64,000 nucleotides of DNA from an uncultured Acetatifactor sp. (GTDB lineage Bacteria > Bacillota > Clostridia > Lachnospirales > Lachnospiraceae). Below the pieces are notes generated by a model. It was not told the origin of the DNA. It searched no databases and saw only the letters and a program-made list of their open reading frames with translations. Both the position numbers and the translations under genes were made by a program. Positions 1 through 8,808 of this stretch are shown here, in pieces; positions within the stretch are counted from its first letter, which is position 1; each line of letters starts with the position of its first letter. Where the stretch lies: contig CAJUQT010000012.1 of NCBI GenBank assembly GCA_910588225.1, positions 22,771 through 86,770 on the forward strand. Direction: 5' to 3'.

Positions 1-1095
1 CTCATGATTAGCAATTCTGTGTACGTCATAAATTCCGGCATTGCTCTGATAAGGGTCATCAGAAAGACGATCGATAACCACCATTTTCCCGGAATCACCT
101 TCGTCGGCAGCCTTTACGGCAGCGCCTCCAACCATAAATGCCTCATCCACATCCACCCGGGAAGCCATATGGGAAGCGCTTCTCTGCAGAGTAGAGAACT
201 CAATACTGCGGGTCTTGCAGCCGATTTCAGCACCCAGGAAATTCGCCAGATAGGCAGCAGTACCCTGAAGCTGCTTATGACCGAAAGCATCCACATAATC
301 CGAACCGCCTGACAGCTCACAGACATATCTGCCGTCAGCAATCTTGATTCCCTCTGACACTGCAATCACCACAGAATTCTTCTTTTTCAGCAGTTCTCTG
401 GTATTCTTCAGGAATTTATCGATATCAAATACAACCTCGGGCAGATAGATTGCATCCGGTCCCTCGCACTCTTCCGTGCGTGCAAGCGCTGTGGCACCCG
501 TCAGCCACCCGGCATTGCGGCCCATGATCTCAATCACGGTGATGGATTCCTTCTTATAATTCAGGCCCAGAGCATCCCGGATTACTTCTTTGGTGGAAGC
601 CGCAATGTATTTCGCAGCGCTTCCAAATCCCGGAGTGTGATCCGTGAGAGCCAGGTCATTGTCGATGGTTTTGGGCACCCCAAGAAACTTCTGGGTATGT
701 CCCTTAATAATCGCATAATCGGACAGCTTCTTGATAGTATCCATGGAATCATTGCCGCCAATGTAAATGAAAGCTTCGATATTCAGCTTTTCCATAATCT
801 CGAAAAGCTTCTGATAAATTTCAGGATTCTCATGAATTTCCGGCAGCTTGTACCGGCAGGATCCCAGAAAAGCCGAAGGCGTGCGCTTCAGAAGTTCAAT
901 GTCGATATCGGAATGAATCTGTGTGGATAAGTCCACATACTGCTCGTCCAGAAAGCCCTGAACACCGTGAAGCATTCCATATACTTTATGGAATCCTCTT
1001 TCTTTTGCAGTCTTGTATACCCCTGCCAGGCTGGAATTGATGACAGCCGTAGGGCCACCTGACTGGCCTACAATAATGTTGCGTTTCTTTGCCAT
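1..1095 (-). CDS. pfp: Diphosphate-type 6-phosphofructokinase (3' end cut by window)
   Basis: Phosphorylates fructose 6-phosphate in glycolysis. Translating the minus strand from the ATG at 1095 gives 365 open codons running off the window edge, so the C-terminus is missing. The N-terminus carries the phosphate-donor loop GQSGGPT (about residues 10-16), IGGNDS (112-117), PKTIDND (141-147) and MGRNAGW (near 185). The Asp after Asn in GGNDS and the Lys in PKTIDND are the residues that mark PPi-dependent enzymes; ATP enzymes have Gly at both places. That makes diphosphate the likely donor, though this is inference from two residues. Asn replaces the usual first Asp of GGDDS. A GGAGGA-type ribosome site precedes the ATG. 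Confidence 0.9.
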   Translation of the reverse strand, partial: MAKKRNIIVGQSGGPTAVINSSLAGVYKTAKERGFHKVYGMLHGVQGFLDEQYVDLSTQIHSDIDIELLKRTPSAFLGSCRYKLPEIHENPEIYQKLFEIMEKLNIEAFIYIGGNDSMDTIKKLSDYAIIKGHTQKFLGVPKTIDNDLALTDHTPGFGSAAKYIAASTKEVIRDALGLNYKKESITVIEIMGRNAGWLTGATALARTEECEGPDAIYLPEVVFDIDKFLKNTRELLKKKNSVVIAVSEGIKIADGRYVCELSGGSDYVDAFGHKQLQGTAAYLANFLGAEIGCKTRSIEFSTLQRSASHMASRVDVDEAFMVGGAAVKAADEGDSGKMVVIDRLSDDPYQSNAGIYDVHRIANHE

Positions 1096-1228
1096 TACCA
1101 TATCCTCCAAAACTAAAATATAAATTTACACTTCGAATCATCGAAATGCATTCGCTAAAAACTTCTATCTGATAAATAATAACAAAAAAACTGCTAAAAT
1201 ACAATACAAAATGAAAATATTTCCCATG

Positions 1229-1402
1229 CTATACAAACTGATTCCGCTCTCTGTCATAATGATATCCAATCCCTGAAAGCCTGGCTGTAATCTCTTCCTC
1301 TCTTACTTCCATCTCCTCACACAGAGCGTCCAGACTGCTGTAAAAATCCCGCAGCTTCATATTCACAAAACTCAGTAACATAACCGGGTCCTTCGGCAGC
1401 AT
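1229..1402 (-). CDS. Small DUF4250-family protein (57 aa)
   Basis: A 57-residue ORF starting MLPKDPVMLLSFVNMKLRD, which matches the DUF4250 family of short Clostridia proteins as I recall it. It is rich in charged residues, has no signal peptide or membrane segment, and its function is unknown. The start ATG at 1402 sits 8 bases after a clear AGGAG. That ribosome site is the tail of a hairpin repeat (1410-1464) seen before several other genes in this window. It lies between the LCP protein and the phosphofructokinase, all on the minus strand. Confidence 0.8.
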   Translation of the reverse strand: MLPKDPVMLLSFVNMKLRDFYSSLDALCEEMEVREEEITARLSGIGYHYDRERNQFV

Positions 1403-1409
1403 AATTTAT

Positions 1410-1464
1410 TCTCCTATTCCAGTTCCGCAGGCACTTGTACAGTTCCCATTTCTCCCGCCTGCTG
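1410..1464 (-). repeat. Hairpin repeat with ribosome-site tail, short form
   Basis: Read on the minus strand: arm GCAGGC (1462-1457), a loop containing TGTAC (1440-1436), arm GCCTGC (1432-1427), then the tail GGAACTGGAATAGGAG, whose GGAG is the ribosome site of the DUF4250 gene. The same tail recurs at 27.7, 53.1 and 59.6 kb, and a variant occurs at 19.4 kb. Confidence 0.7.
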
Positions 1465-1487
1465 TTTTCCAGTTTCTCTTTACAAAT

Positions 1488-2579
1488 TCATTTTCTCAGA
1501 TATTTGGAGGTGTCTTCCTCAATTCGTTTGTCATACTCCTTCACATTGTCCGTGACACTGTAATTTTCGTCTCCGAACAGGAATTGGTGCAGCCATTTCA
1601 CATTTTCTTCCAGGCTCTTCGGAATCACACAGTCCCCCTTTGCCCCGATATTGCCGGTAGCTCTCAGGGACTCATCAGGAAATCCCGCTTCCTCCGTTAT
1701 CCGATAATTGGCAATATTCGCCAGCAAATCCAGAATATCACCGGAATCCAGGCTGGTGTAAATATTACCGATACAATCATTGAATACTTTCGTCAATGTG
1801 GTCAGATCGGTCTCCTTTGCCCGTTCCTCAATGGCCCGAAGAACTTCCCGCTGACGTGCGGTACGTTTAAAGTCATCTCCTTTGGTCTGCCGAATCCGGC
1901 AGTATGCAGCAGCCTGCATGCCGTCCAGAAGCTGGTAGCCCGGCTCTGAAACCGGAACATAATCACATTTTAACGCATGGGCAATTCCAATCTGATAATT
2001 ATTGATATGCAGCAGCTCTACTTCGTCCACGTCCACATAAATTCCCCCCAGTCCGTCAATCACATCCCTCAGTCCCTTGTAGCTCACTGCCACAAAATCA
2101 GTGATATCCATATCAAGGTTCATATTCAGCATCTTCACAGCCTGTTCTGCCCCGCCGTTGAAATAAGCCGAATTGCATTTCCAGTAATATTCATCATGTC
2201 CCTGAAACGGTCCCAGAAAAAGATACGTATCCCGGTATACGCTGACCAGCTTGATGTCTCCTGTATCCAGATTGATGCTTGCAATCATAATCACGTCGCT
2301 GCGGCTGTTCTTATAAAGCTCACTCTCCTTCTCCGCATCCAGTCCGAACAGGGCGATGTTCATATATCCCTGCATGGTGCCGCCCTCCTGTGTCAGCTGC
2401 TGCACCTCCTCATGAATTTCCAGCGCCTGCGGGTCCAGCTTCGCTATCTTCGGCCCTTCCGAAGCTTTGTTCATCACCATATACAATGCCGCCAGCATCC
2501 CCAGAATTATCACCGTTTCCACAGCAAAGAGAATCACCTTCATTTTCTGCTTTCTGCTCATTTTCCCATTTGTTCCCAT
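1488..2579 (-). CDS. LCP (LytR-CpsA-Psr) family cell-wall protein
   Basis: LCP proteins transfer undecaprenyl-linked polymers such as teichoic acids or capsule onto peptidoglycan at the outer membrane face. The protein has a short basic N-terminus, one membrane segment (about residues 12-32), then an extracytoplasmic LCP domain. SRSDVIMIASINLDTGDIKL and the following VYRDTYL form the usual pyrophosphate-binding strand with its Arg-Asp, and GGIYVDVD and ARQREVL match later family blocks. The open frame continues up to 2750, but the ATG at 2579 has an excellent GGAGAAGGA site and puts the basic residues directly before the membrane helix, giving 363 residues. Which polymer it handles cannot be told. 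Confidence 0.85.
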   Translation of the reverse strand: MGTNGKMSRKQKMKVILFAVETVIILGMLAALYMVMNKASEGPKIAKLDPQALEIHEEVQQLTQEGGTMQGYMNIALFGLDAEKESELYKNSRSDVIMIASINLDTGDIKLVSVYRDTYLFLGPFQGHDEYYWKCNSAYFNGGAEQAVKMLNMNLDMDITDFVAVSYKGLRDVIDGLGGIYVDVDEVELLHINNYQIGIAHALKCDYVPVSEPGYQLLDGMQAAAYCRIRQTKGDDFKRTARQREVLRAIEERAKETDLTTLTKVFNDCIGNIYTSLDSGDILDLLANIANYRITEEAGFPDESLRATGNIGAKGDCVIPKSLEENVKWLHQFLFGDENYSVTDNVKEYDKRIEEDTSKYLRK

Positions 2580-2750
2580 AAATTCCTTCTCCTTTACGTT
2601 TACAGACAGCGCTTTATGTACCCTTTTTCCTTCTGACAAATCAGACAAAAAGTGAACTCTGTTCTCCTTTCTACTATAAAGGTAATTTCTTAGGAATTTA
2701 TGAAGCGGTTTTTGCGATTTTCTTAAAACATAATGAAAAATTCTTAGCAT

Positions 2751-2795
2751 AAAAAGTCTCCTGCCGCAACTGTCTTAAACTGCGGCAGGAGACTT
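2751..2795 (-). terminator. Rho-independent terminator of clpB
   Basis: Perfect 14-bp inverted repeat AGTCTCCTGCCGCA (2755-2768) with TGCGGCAGGAGACT (2781-2794), loop of 12, followed on the minus strand by a T tract (2755-2751). It lies between clpB and the LCP gene. Confidence 0.9.
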
Positions 2796-2858
2796 ATCAT
2801 ATCTATTTACGCTTTGTCATCTTATAACTTATTTTCCTGTTCCTTCTGCCATCTTATA

Positions 2859-5438
2859 TCAGGCCACTCCGGCTGTCAATGCTCCGTCTTCCAGGTCAAT
2901 CAGCACAGTATCTCCGGACTGTACACCATCCGAAAGGATCAGTCTGGCTGTCAGTGTCTCCACATGCTTCTGAATATACCGTTTCAGAGGGCGGGCACCA
3001 TATACGGGGTCATACGCATTCTTCACGATAAAGTCCGCAGCCTCTTTTGTCAGCTTCAGCTTCAGATCTCTGTCCTCCAGTCTGCTGTTCAGGTCGGCGA
3101 TGATCAAGTCCACGATTCCGCCGATATTTTCCCTGGTAAGCGGTTTGAAGAGAATGGTCTCATCCAGCCTGTTCAGGAATTCCGGCCGAAAATGGCCTCG
3201 CAGCTCATTCATTACCGCATTTTCCGCCTGCCCGCTGATCTGACCGTCAGGTCCGATCCCCTCCAGCAGGAAACCGGCTCCGATATTGGAGGTCATGATC
3301 AGAATGGTATTCTTAAAGTCCACCGTCCTGCCCTGGGAATCCGTAATCCTTCCGTCGTCCAGCACCTGTAAGAGCACGTTGAACACATCCGGATGGGCCT
3401 TCTCTATCTCATCGAAAAGCACCACACTGTAAGGCTTCCTGCGCACTGCCTCGGTGAGCTGACCTCCCTCTTCATATCCCACATATCCGGGAGGCGCTCC
3501 GATGAGCCTTGACACAGAATATTTCTCCATATATTCGCTCATGTCAATACGCACCATATTGTTCTCATCGTCAAAAAGCGCAGCTGCCAGCGATTTTGCC
3601 AGCTCCGTTTTCCCCACGCCGGTAGGTCCCAGGAACAGGAAAGAGCCGATGGGTTTGGAAGGGTCCTTGATTCCTGCTTTGGAGCGGATGATGGCTTCTG
3701 TCACTTTTGTGACGCCCTCATCCTGACCGATTACCCTTTTATGCAGTTCTTCATCCAGATGCAATGTCTTGTTCCGTTCGCTTTCAGTCAGTTTCGCCAC
3801 GGGAATTCCTGTCCATCTGGAAATGATTCTTGCGATCTCTTCCTCCGAAACCTTCTCACGGACAAGGGATCTGTCTGCAGCCCCTGTCTGTTCCTCATGT
3901 TCCAGCTGCTTTTTCAGGGCCGGCAGCCTGCCATAACTTAACTCCGCCGCTTTCTCCAGATTTCCCTCCATCTGAGCAATCTGAATCTCGCTGTTCACGG
4001 CATCTATCTCTTCTCTTAATTTGGACAGCTTATCCACAGAGGCCTTCTCGTTATCCCACTGTGCCTTTCTGGATGCAAAGCTTTCCTTCTGCTCCGCGAG
4101 TTCTCTCTGAAGGTCCTCCAGACGCTCCTGGCTCAGACGGTCATCCTCCTTCTTCAAAGCCGCTTCCTCAATCTCCATCTGCATAATTTTCCGCTGCAGC
4201 TCATCCAGCTCCGTGGGCATACTGTCCAGCTCAGTCTTAATCAGAGCGCAGGCTTCATCCACCAGATCGATTGCCTTATCCGGAAGGAAACGATCCGAGA
4301 TATAACGATTGGACAGCACTGCCGCACTTACCAGCGCATTGTCCATAATCTTCACACCATGATAGACCTCATAGCGCTCCTTGATCCCCCGCAGAATGGA
4401 AATGGTATCCTCCACAGTGGGCTCCTCCACCATCACTGGCTGAAAACGTCTCTCCAGAGCGGCATCCTTCTCTATATACTGTCTGTACTCGTCCAGAGTG
4501 GTGGCTCCGATACAGTGCAGCTCCCCCCTGGCCAGCATGGGCTTCAGCATATTTCCCGCATCCAGAGCCCCGTCGGTCTTGCCTGCGCCCACGATAGTAT
4601 GCAGCTCGTCAATGAACAGAATAATCTGTCCGTCGCTGTTCTTCACATCCTCCAGCACAGCCTTGAGACGCTCCTCGAATTCGCCCCGATATTTTGCCCC
4701 TGCCACCAGAGCGCCCATGTCCAGCGCAAATATCTTCTTATCCTTCAATCCCTGGGGAACATCTCCCCTCACAATTCTCTGGGCAAGTCCTTCCACCACC
4801 GCTGTCTTGCCCACGCCGGGCTCACCGATCAGCACCGGGTTGTTCTTCGTCTTCCGGGAAAGGATACGGATTACGTTTCTGATCTCCGTATCTCTGCCGA
4901 TGACGGGATCCAGCTTCTGATTCTTCGCCTTCTCCACCAGCTCCTGCCCGTATTTTTCCAGTGTGTCATAGGTGGCCTCCGGGTTGTCGCTGGTCACCCG
5001 CTGATTCCCTCTGACCGTGGAAAGAGCCTGCAGGAAACGCTCTCTGGTAATCCCGTACTCCTTCCAGATCTGTGCAATCTCCCGGTTTGGATTCTTAATC
5101 ATGGCCAGAAAGAGATGCTCCACTGACACATATTCATCTCCCAGCTGCTTCGCCTCGTCCTCCGCGCCCACCAACGCTTTGTTCAGGTCCTGTCCCACAT
5201 AGACCTTGCCGCCCTGCACTTTTGTCCGTTTCGCCAGCGCCTGCTCCGCGCGGTTTACAAAATGTTCCTTCTGAATCTCCATCTTCTCGATCAGCTTCAG
5301 AATCAGGCTGTCCTCGACGGTCAGCAGACTGTACAGCAGATGCTCCTGCTCAATCTCCTGATTCCCGTATTCATAGGCAAGCTTTTCACAGCCATCCACG
5401 GCCTGCATCGACTTCTGCGTAAATTTCTGTATATTCAT
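2859..5438 (-). CDS. clpB: ATP-dependent disaggregase chaperone ClpB
   Basis: Hsp100 hexamer that pulls proteins out of aggregates together with DnaK/DnaJ. At 859 residues it is full length. Order: Clp N-domain (about 1-145), first AAA+ module with Walker A GEPGVGKT (about 205) and FIDELHTIVGAG, a coiled-coil middle domain (about 400-530) rich in Glu/Lys and typical of ClpB rather than ClpC/ClpA, and a second AAA+ module with GPTGVGKTE (about 607) and sensor NRLDE. The ATG has a strong GGGAGGCGG site. A sigma-A type promoter lies upstream (5484-5511). No CIRCE or CtsR-type heptad operator was visible between promoter and start. Confidence 0.97.
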   Translation of the reverse strand: MNIQKFTQKSMQAVDGCEKLAYEYGNQEIEQEHLLYSLLTVEDSLILKLIEKMEIQKEHFVNRAEQALAKRTKVQGGKVYVGQDLNKALVGAEDEAKQLGDEYVSVEHLFLAMIKNPNREIAQIWKEYGITRERFLQALSTVRGNQRVTSDNPEATYDTLEKYGQELVEKAKNQKLDPVIGRDTEIRNVIRILSRKTKNNPVLIGEPGVGKTAVVEGLAQRIVRGDVPQGLKDKKIFALDMGALVAGAKYRGEFEERLKAVLEDVKNSDGQIILFIDELHTIVGAGKTDGALDAGNMLKPMLARGELHCIGATTLDEYRQYIEKDAALERRFQPVMVEEPTVEDTISILRGIKERYEVYHGVKIMDNALVSAAVLSNRYISDRFLPDKAIDLVDEACALIKTELDSMPTELDELQRKIMQMEIEEAALKKEDDRLSQERLEDLQRELAEQKESFASRKAQWDNEKASVDKLSKLREEIDAVNSEIQIAQMEGNLEKAAELSYGRLPALKKQLEHEEQTGAADRSLVREKVSEEEIARIISRWTGIPVAKLTESERNKTLHLDEELHKRVIGQDEGVTKVTEAIIRSKAGIKDPSKPIGSFLFLGPTGVGKTELAKSLAAALFDDENNMVRIDMSEYMEKYSVSRLIGAPPGYVGYEEGGQLTEAVRRKPYSVVLFDEIEKAHPDVFNVLLQVLDDGRITDSQGRTVDFKNTILIMTSNIGAGFLLEGIGPDGQISGQAENAVMNELRGHFRPEFLNRLDETILFKPLTRENIGGIVDLIIADLNSRLEDRDLKLKLTKEAADFIVKNAYDPVYGARPLKRYIQKHVETLTARLILSDGVQSGDTVLIDLEDGALTAGVA

Positions 5439-5483
5439 AAAGATACCGCCTCCCGCATTTACTATGTTTTCTGTTCTATAACT

Positions 5484-5511
5484 AATATAACACCCTTTAT
5501 TTCAAAATCAA
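5484..5511 (-). promoter_or_regulatory. Promoter of clpB
   Basis: Minus strand: -35 TTGATT (5511-5506), 16-base spacer, -10 TATATT (5489-5484), about 45 bases before the clpB ATG. The spacer is one base shorter than ideal. Confidence 0.55.
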
Positions 5512-5543
5512 TAAAATAAGTATAAACTTTTATAAAAATTCCG

Positions 5544-6080
5544 TCACCGCCGTACAACATAGCGAATATGCGGCATATCCACACCCTTATAATGTTTTGT
5601 CCAGGTATCTGTCATCGTCATGCCATTTCTAAGTGCAACCTTTTGCGAAGCTACATTCGTATCTCTGATAATGGAACAGACCTCCTCTGCCTTTAAAGTC
5701 TCAAATGCGTACTTTTTGCAGGCCCTGGCAGCTTCTGTGGCATATCCTTTATGCCAGCAGGCCCTGTTGAAGAGATAACCGATTTCAAGAACCTCCGCAT
5801 CCTTCCAGGGCTGCATGGTAAGCCCGCACTGGCCTATCAACTCATCGGTTTCTTTTAAAATTACCGCCCATAAGCCGAAGTTCCATTTCTGATAACGGGA
5901 AAGCTGCCTGTCAAGCCACTCCTGTACTTCCCCGTCACTGAAGGCCCCCTCATAGGCGTACATGGTTTCTTCCTCCTGCAGAATTTTGCACAGAGCGTTG
6001 AAATCCGTCTGGTTCAGTTCTCTCAGATATAACCGCTCTGTCTCAAGAATCCTGATTATCTCCCCACGCTTCTCAGCCAT
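5544..6080 (-). CDS. GNAT-family N-acetyltransferase
   Basis: Probable acetyl-CoA-dependent N-acetyltransferase of the RimJ/RimL-like group (178 aa). It opens with the typical ILETERLYLRELNQTDF strand-helix. The acetyl-CoA loop region is IGYLFNRACWHKGYATEAA (about residues 108-126), and VALRNGMTMTDTWTKHYKG is the usual last block before the C-terminal strand. The ATG at 6080 is preceded by AGGGGGA. The substrate (a protein N-terminus or a small molecule) cannot be assigned. It stands alone between clpB and a decayed ORF. Confidence 0.85.
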   Translation of the reverse strand: MAEKRGEIIRILETERLYLRELNQTDFNALCKILQEEETMYAYEGAFSDGEVQEWLDRQLSRYQKWNFGLWAVILKETDELIGQCGLTMQPWKDAEVLEIGYLFNRACWHKGYATEAARACKKYAFETLKAEEVCSIIRDTNVASQKVALRNGMTMTDTWTKHYKGVDMPHIRYVVRR

Positions 6081-6162
6081 CCTGTCCCCCTGTCTTTGTC
6101 AAGATTTTGCAAATCTATACCTGCAGCCAAATCTGGCCGGCCTTTCTGTAACTTTCCTACAA

Positions 6163-6511
6163 CTAAATCCACTTACAATACTCTTCTAAACAGTAATTCA
6201 GATTGGCCAGTTCCTGGCTAAGCGTATTCTAACCAAATGCAGGCATCAGGTTCGTATTATACTTAGATACATACATATTATTATTTTCAACGTTTGGAGC
6301 TGCAATCATTAAACCTATTGACATGAAGTATGATTTAAGAATTTCACTTTCACACATCAAATCATCTGGAGATATTCCGCCATAAACAGGCTGTTCCAGT
6401 AAATCTTTCATGAACATTACTTCATCAAAAACTATCCGATCAATATCCCTGATATCATAAACTTTTCTTAAATGATCTGACTTACACAAAATAATTATCG
6501 ATTAACACCAT
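6163..6511 (-). pseudogene. Decayed small gene of unknown family
   Basis: An ATG at 6511 has a good GGAGG site but its frame (MVLIDNYFV) stops after nine codons. A +1 shift at the TTTT run just before that stop enters an open frame of about 86 codons (to 6229, containing DIDRIVFDEVMFMKDLLEQP). After its TAG the same frame continues for another 21 plausible codons (QELANLNYCLEEYCKWI) to 6163. One frameshift plus one in-frame stop would explain the pattern. The alternative is a short functional ORF from a TTG near 6486. The family is not recognised. It follows the MotB-like gene by 24 bases and may belong to the same unit. Confidence 0.4.
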
Positions 6512-6535
6512 CAATATAATGCCTCCGTTTCCCGT

Positions 6536-7471
6536 TCACTCCTCCTGCTGCTTCAGCACTTCCGCAATCTTCTCAATCATCTCGTCCTCTTTCAGGCGGA
6601 ACTTGATTTCCACACGTCTGGAGGCCTCCATATCCACCTGATCGGTAGGATTGCCCTGGGCATCCCTCCCATAGACAGGCTGGCTGTAAGAGCGGCCGTT
6701 CACCGTGAGGATACCTCTGAGCTGCTCAATTTTTTCCTCGCTGAGTCCGTTTCGGGAATCCATGCAGAACTTCGCCACGGAATAGGCTCTGTCGTAGGAC
6801 AGTTCCATATTCATCTCGTAGCTTCCGTCCGTATCGGTATGTCCCTCAATGATGATTTCCGCTATATAGTCCCGGAAACGGTCCTGCATCAGCACGTCCA
6901 GATACATTGGGATGATTTCCCGCAGAGTCGCCTGGCTGTCGGTGGTCAGAGCCGCGCTGCCGTAACGGAACAACACATCGGAGGAAAATGTAATGGAACC
7001 GGTCTGAGCGTCCACACTCATAGCCGAATTATTAAAGGCTGACTGCAGCGCGCCGATAATATCCGTTCTGATTCCCACGATATTTTCCAGCTCCTGCTGG
7101 GTGGCCGTCAGTTCGTTTCTGGCATTTTCTATTTCCAGATAGGCCTTGTTCAGTTCATCCTCAGTCAGCGCCGCGTTGGCATAAGCCTGCTGCAGCTCTG
7201 CCAGAGAGCTGGCCAGCTCTCTGTTGGATTCCTCTATGGCAGCCCGATAATCCTCCAGGTCCTTCCTGGCATCCTCCAGCTCCTGTCTGGCGATGCCCAG
7301 ACTGTTCTGAGACTGTTCCAAATCCACGGTTTTCTGCTTGTAAATCGCCAGCGTAATGGCGATAATCAGCACAAATATCAGCAGCAGTGCCGCCATCATA
7401 TCCGAATAGGACTGCCAGTAGCTGTGTTCTGCGAATGCCTCCCTGTTTTTTCTTTTATTTTTTGTCTTCAT
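6536..7471 (-). CDS. MotB/OmpA-domain protein, ZorB-like
   Basis: 311 residues: cytoplasmic basic N-terminus, one membrane helix (about 24-46) with Asp24 at its start in YSDMMAALLLIFVL, a long heptad-rich coiled coil (about 50-140), and a C-terminal OmpA-like peptidoglycan-binding domain with IEGHTDTDGSYEMNMELSYD. Asp24 sits where MotB and ZorB carry their ion-binding Asp. Such proteins form the anchored stator half of MotAB/ExbBD/ZorAB ion-driven motors. The start codon lies inside the partner gene (17-base overlap), indicating coupled translation. No flagellar genes are near, so a non-flagellar motor is likely. Confidence 0.85.
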   Translation of the reverse strand: MKTKNKRKNREAFAEHSYWQSYSDMMAALLLIFVLIIAITLAIYKQKTVDLEQSQNSLGIARQELEDARKDLEDYRAAIEESNRELASSLAELQQAYANAALTEDELNKAYLEIENARNELTATQQELENIVGIRTDIIGALQSAFNNSAMSVDAQTGSITFSSDVLFRYGSAALTTDSQATLREIIPMYLDVLMQDRFRDYIAEIIIEGHTDTDGSYEMNMELSYDRAYSVAKFCMDSRNGLSEEKIEQLRGILTVNGRSYSQPVYGRDAQGNPTDQVDMEASRRVEIKFRLKEDEMIEKIAEVLKQQEE

Positions 7472-8627
7472 ACACAGTCCTCATCTGTTGAAAAGTATAC
7501 AGCTGATTGCTCACATCCCGGCTGATTTCAGTGCATACTGTATCAAGCTTCTCTTTCTGGTTCCCCAGTTCTCCTGCAAACAGCTCCTGCCTCTCCATCA
7601 TATGTGCCATCGTCTCCTGCAGACTGCGGTGAGAGTCCGTGAGCGTCTGAACCGCATCCAGAAGTGCTTTATTGTTCTCCGCGTTGGCAGCCTGGTTCTG
7701 AGCTGCCAGCTTCAGTGTAATGCCCAGCTCTTTAAATTCAGTTCCCATAACTGACTGCAGCTGCTCCAGGAATGAATGCGCCATCAGCTCCAGGGTATCT
7801 GACTGCTGCTTTGCTTCTCCCTTTGCCAGCTCCAGAAGCTCCTTCATGGAATTAGCAAGGTTTGCCTGATATACCAGCATGGCCGCGGTATTCTCATCTC
7901 CCGAGGCCGGTGCGGGCGGCATGGCACACTCCCTGAAAACACGCAGAAAATGTTCCAGCTTCCCATAGGCATCCGCCATGATACTTCGATAGACAAAATT
8001 AAAGATCAGGGAGAAAATGATACCATACACCGAAGTGTGAAAAGCCACCTTCATTCCTGACAGCAGCGGCCCCACATTGTCGGAAATGGTATATATATCC
8101 TCCCCATTAAAGGATCCCAGCCCCAGAGACAGCCCAATAAAGGTTCCCAGGATTCCCAGTCCCGTCATAGTCCCGGAAATGGCAGAATTAAAATGACTGC
8201 TGCCCACTCTCTCCAGAAGTTCTTCGTTAATATAATCCTCGATATCACAGTTTCCCGCGTATTGTTTTCTCTTCTTCCCGTTTCCGACTCTCGCCAGAAA
8301 CTGCTCAAATGCACTCTTCAGATTCCTGTCCTCAAAAAAGGTTTTATCCTCCGCCAGCGCCGCCCATATATTTCGGTTTCCCGCCTTTTTATACTCTTCC
8401 CGCAAATCATCCGCGGCATCCTCCAATTCATCCGTAAGTCGGTTCAGACGCATAAAGCTCGCCGCCGACATCACGAACAATATACCGATAATCCCCAGGA
8501 AAATCCCGTTGATAATCAGGTTGCTGCGAGATGTGACTTCTCCTGTAAACACACCGTTGATATACATGATAAATGCAACCATAACGGCATAGACAATAAA
8601 TAATCCATAATATAATCTGCTTTTCAT
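7455..8627 (-). CDS. MotA/TolQ/ExbB-family channel protein, ZorA-like
   Basis: 390 residues. Two N-terminal membrane helices (about 5-25 and 38-58), a cytoplasmic segment, then the conserved channel block with FNSAISGTMTGLGILGTFIGL (about 148-168) and the LLSGMKVAFHTSVYGIIFS helix (about 188-206). The remaining 170 residues are a Gln/Glu-rich helical tail reaching into the cytoplasm. The Gly-rich GTFIGL segment and the long tail resemble ZorA of the Zorya anti-phage system more than flagellar MotA. It overlaps the MotB-like gene downstream. No ZorC, ZorD or ZorE homologue is next to it, so the function is open. Confidence 0.85.
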   Translation of the reverse strand: MKSRLYYGLFIVYAVMVAFIMYINGVFTGEVTSRSNLIINGIFLGIIGILFVMSAASFMRLNRLTDELEDAADDLREEYKKAGNRNIWAALAEDKTFFEDRNLKSAFEQFLARVGNGKKRKQYAGNCDIEDYINEELLERVGSSHFNSAISGTMTGLGILGTFIGLSLGLGSFNGEDIYTISDNVGPLLSGMKVAFHTSVYGIIFSLIFNFVYRSIMADAYGKLEHFLRVFRECAMPPAPASGDENTAAMLVYQANLANSMKELLELAKGEAKQQSDTLELMAHSFLEQLQSVMGTEFKELGITLKLAAQNQAANAENNKALLDAVQTLTDSHRSLQETMAHMMERQELFAGELGNQKEKLDTVCTEISRDVSNQLYTFQQMRTVYEDKK

Positions 8628-8808
8628 TGGTTCCTCTCATTCTCAACAGACTAAGACTTTCTCCGGACCGGAACTTCGTAGCGCAAAGCTCCTTCCCGGA
8701 AAAAGTCCGCCAATCATTACTGCTTTTCAACAATAAATTTCACAACTCTTCCATTGTCATGAATAATGCTTCGCTGAAATCAGACCCGCCATACATCCCA
8801 TTCTTACC

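Noticed and set aside
5439..5543. CIRCE or CtsR operator before clpB
   Set aside because: I looked for TTAGCACTC-N9-GAGTGCTAA and GGTCAAA heptads and found neither.
6229..6231. The TAG followed by 21 plausible codons as possible pyrrolysine recoding
   Set aside because: No pyl genes or context support it, and a frameshift upstream already indicates decay.
6536..8627. A complete Zorya defence system
   Set aside because: Only ZorA/ZorB-like genes are present; the neighbours are an acetyltransferase, clpB and copper genes, with no ZorC, ZorD or ZorE.
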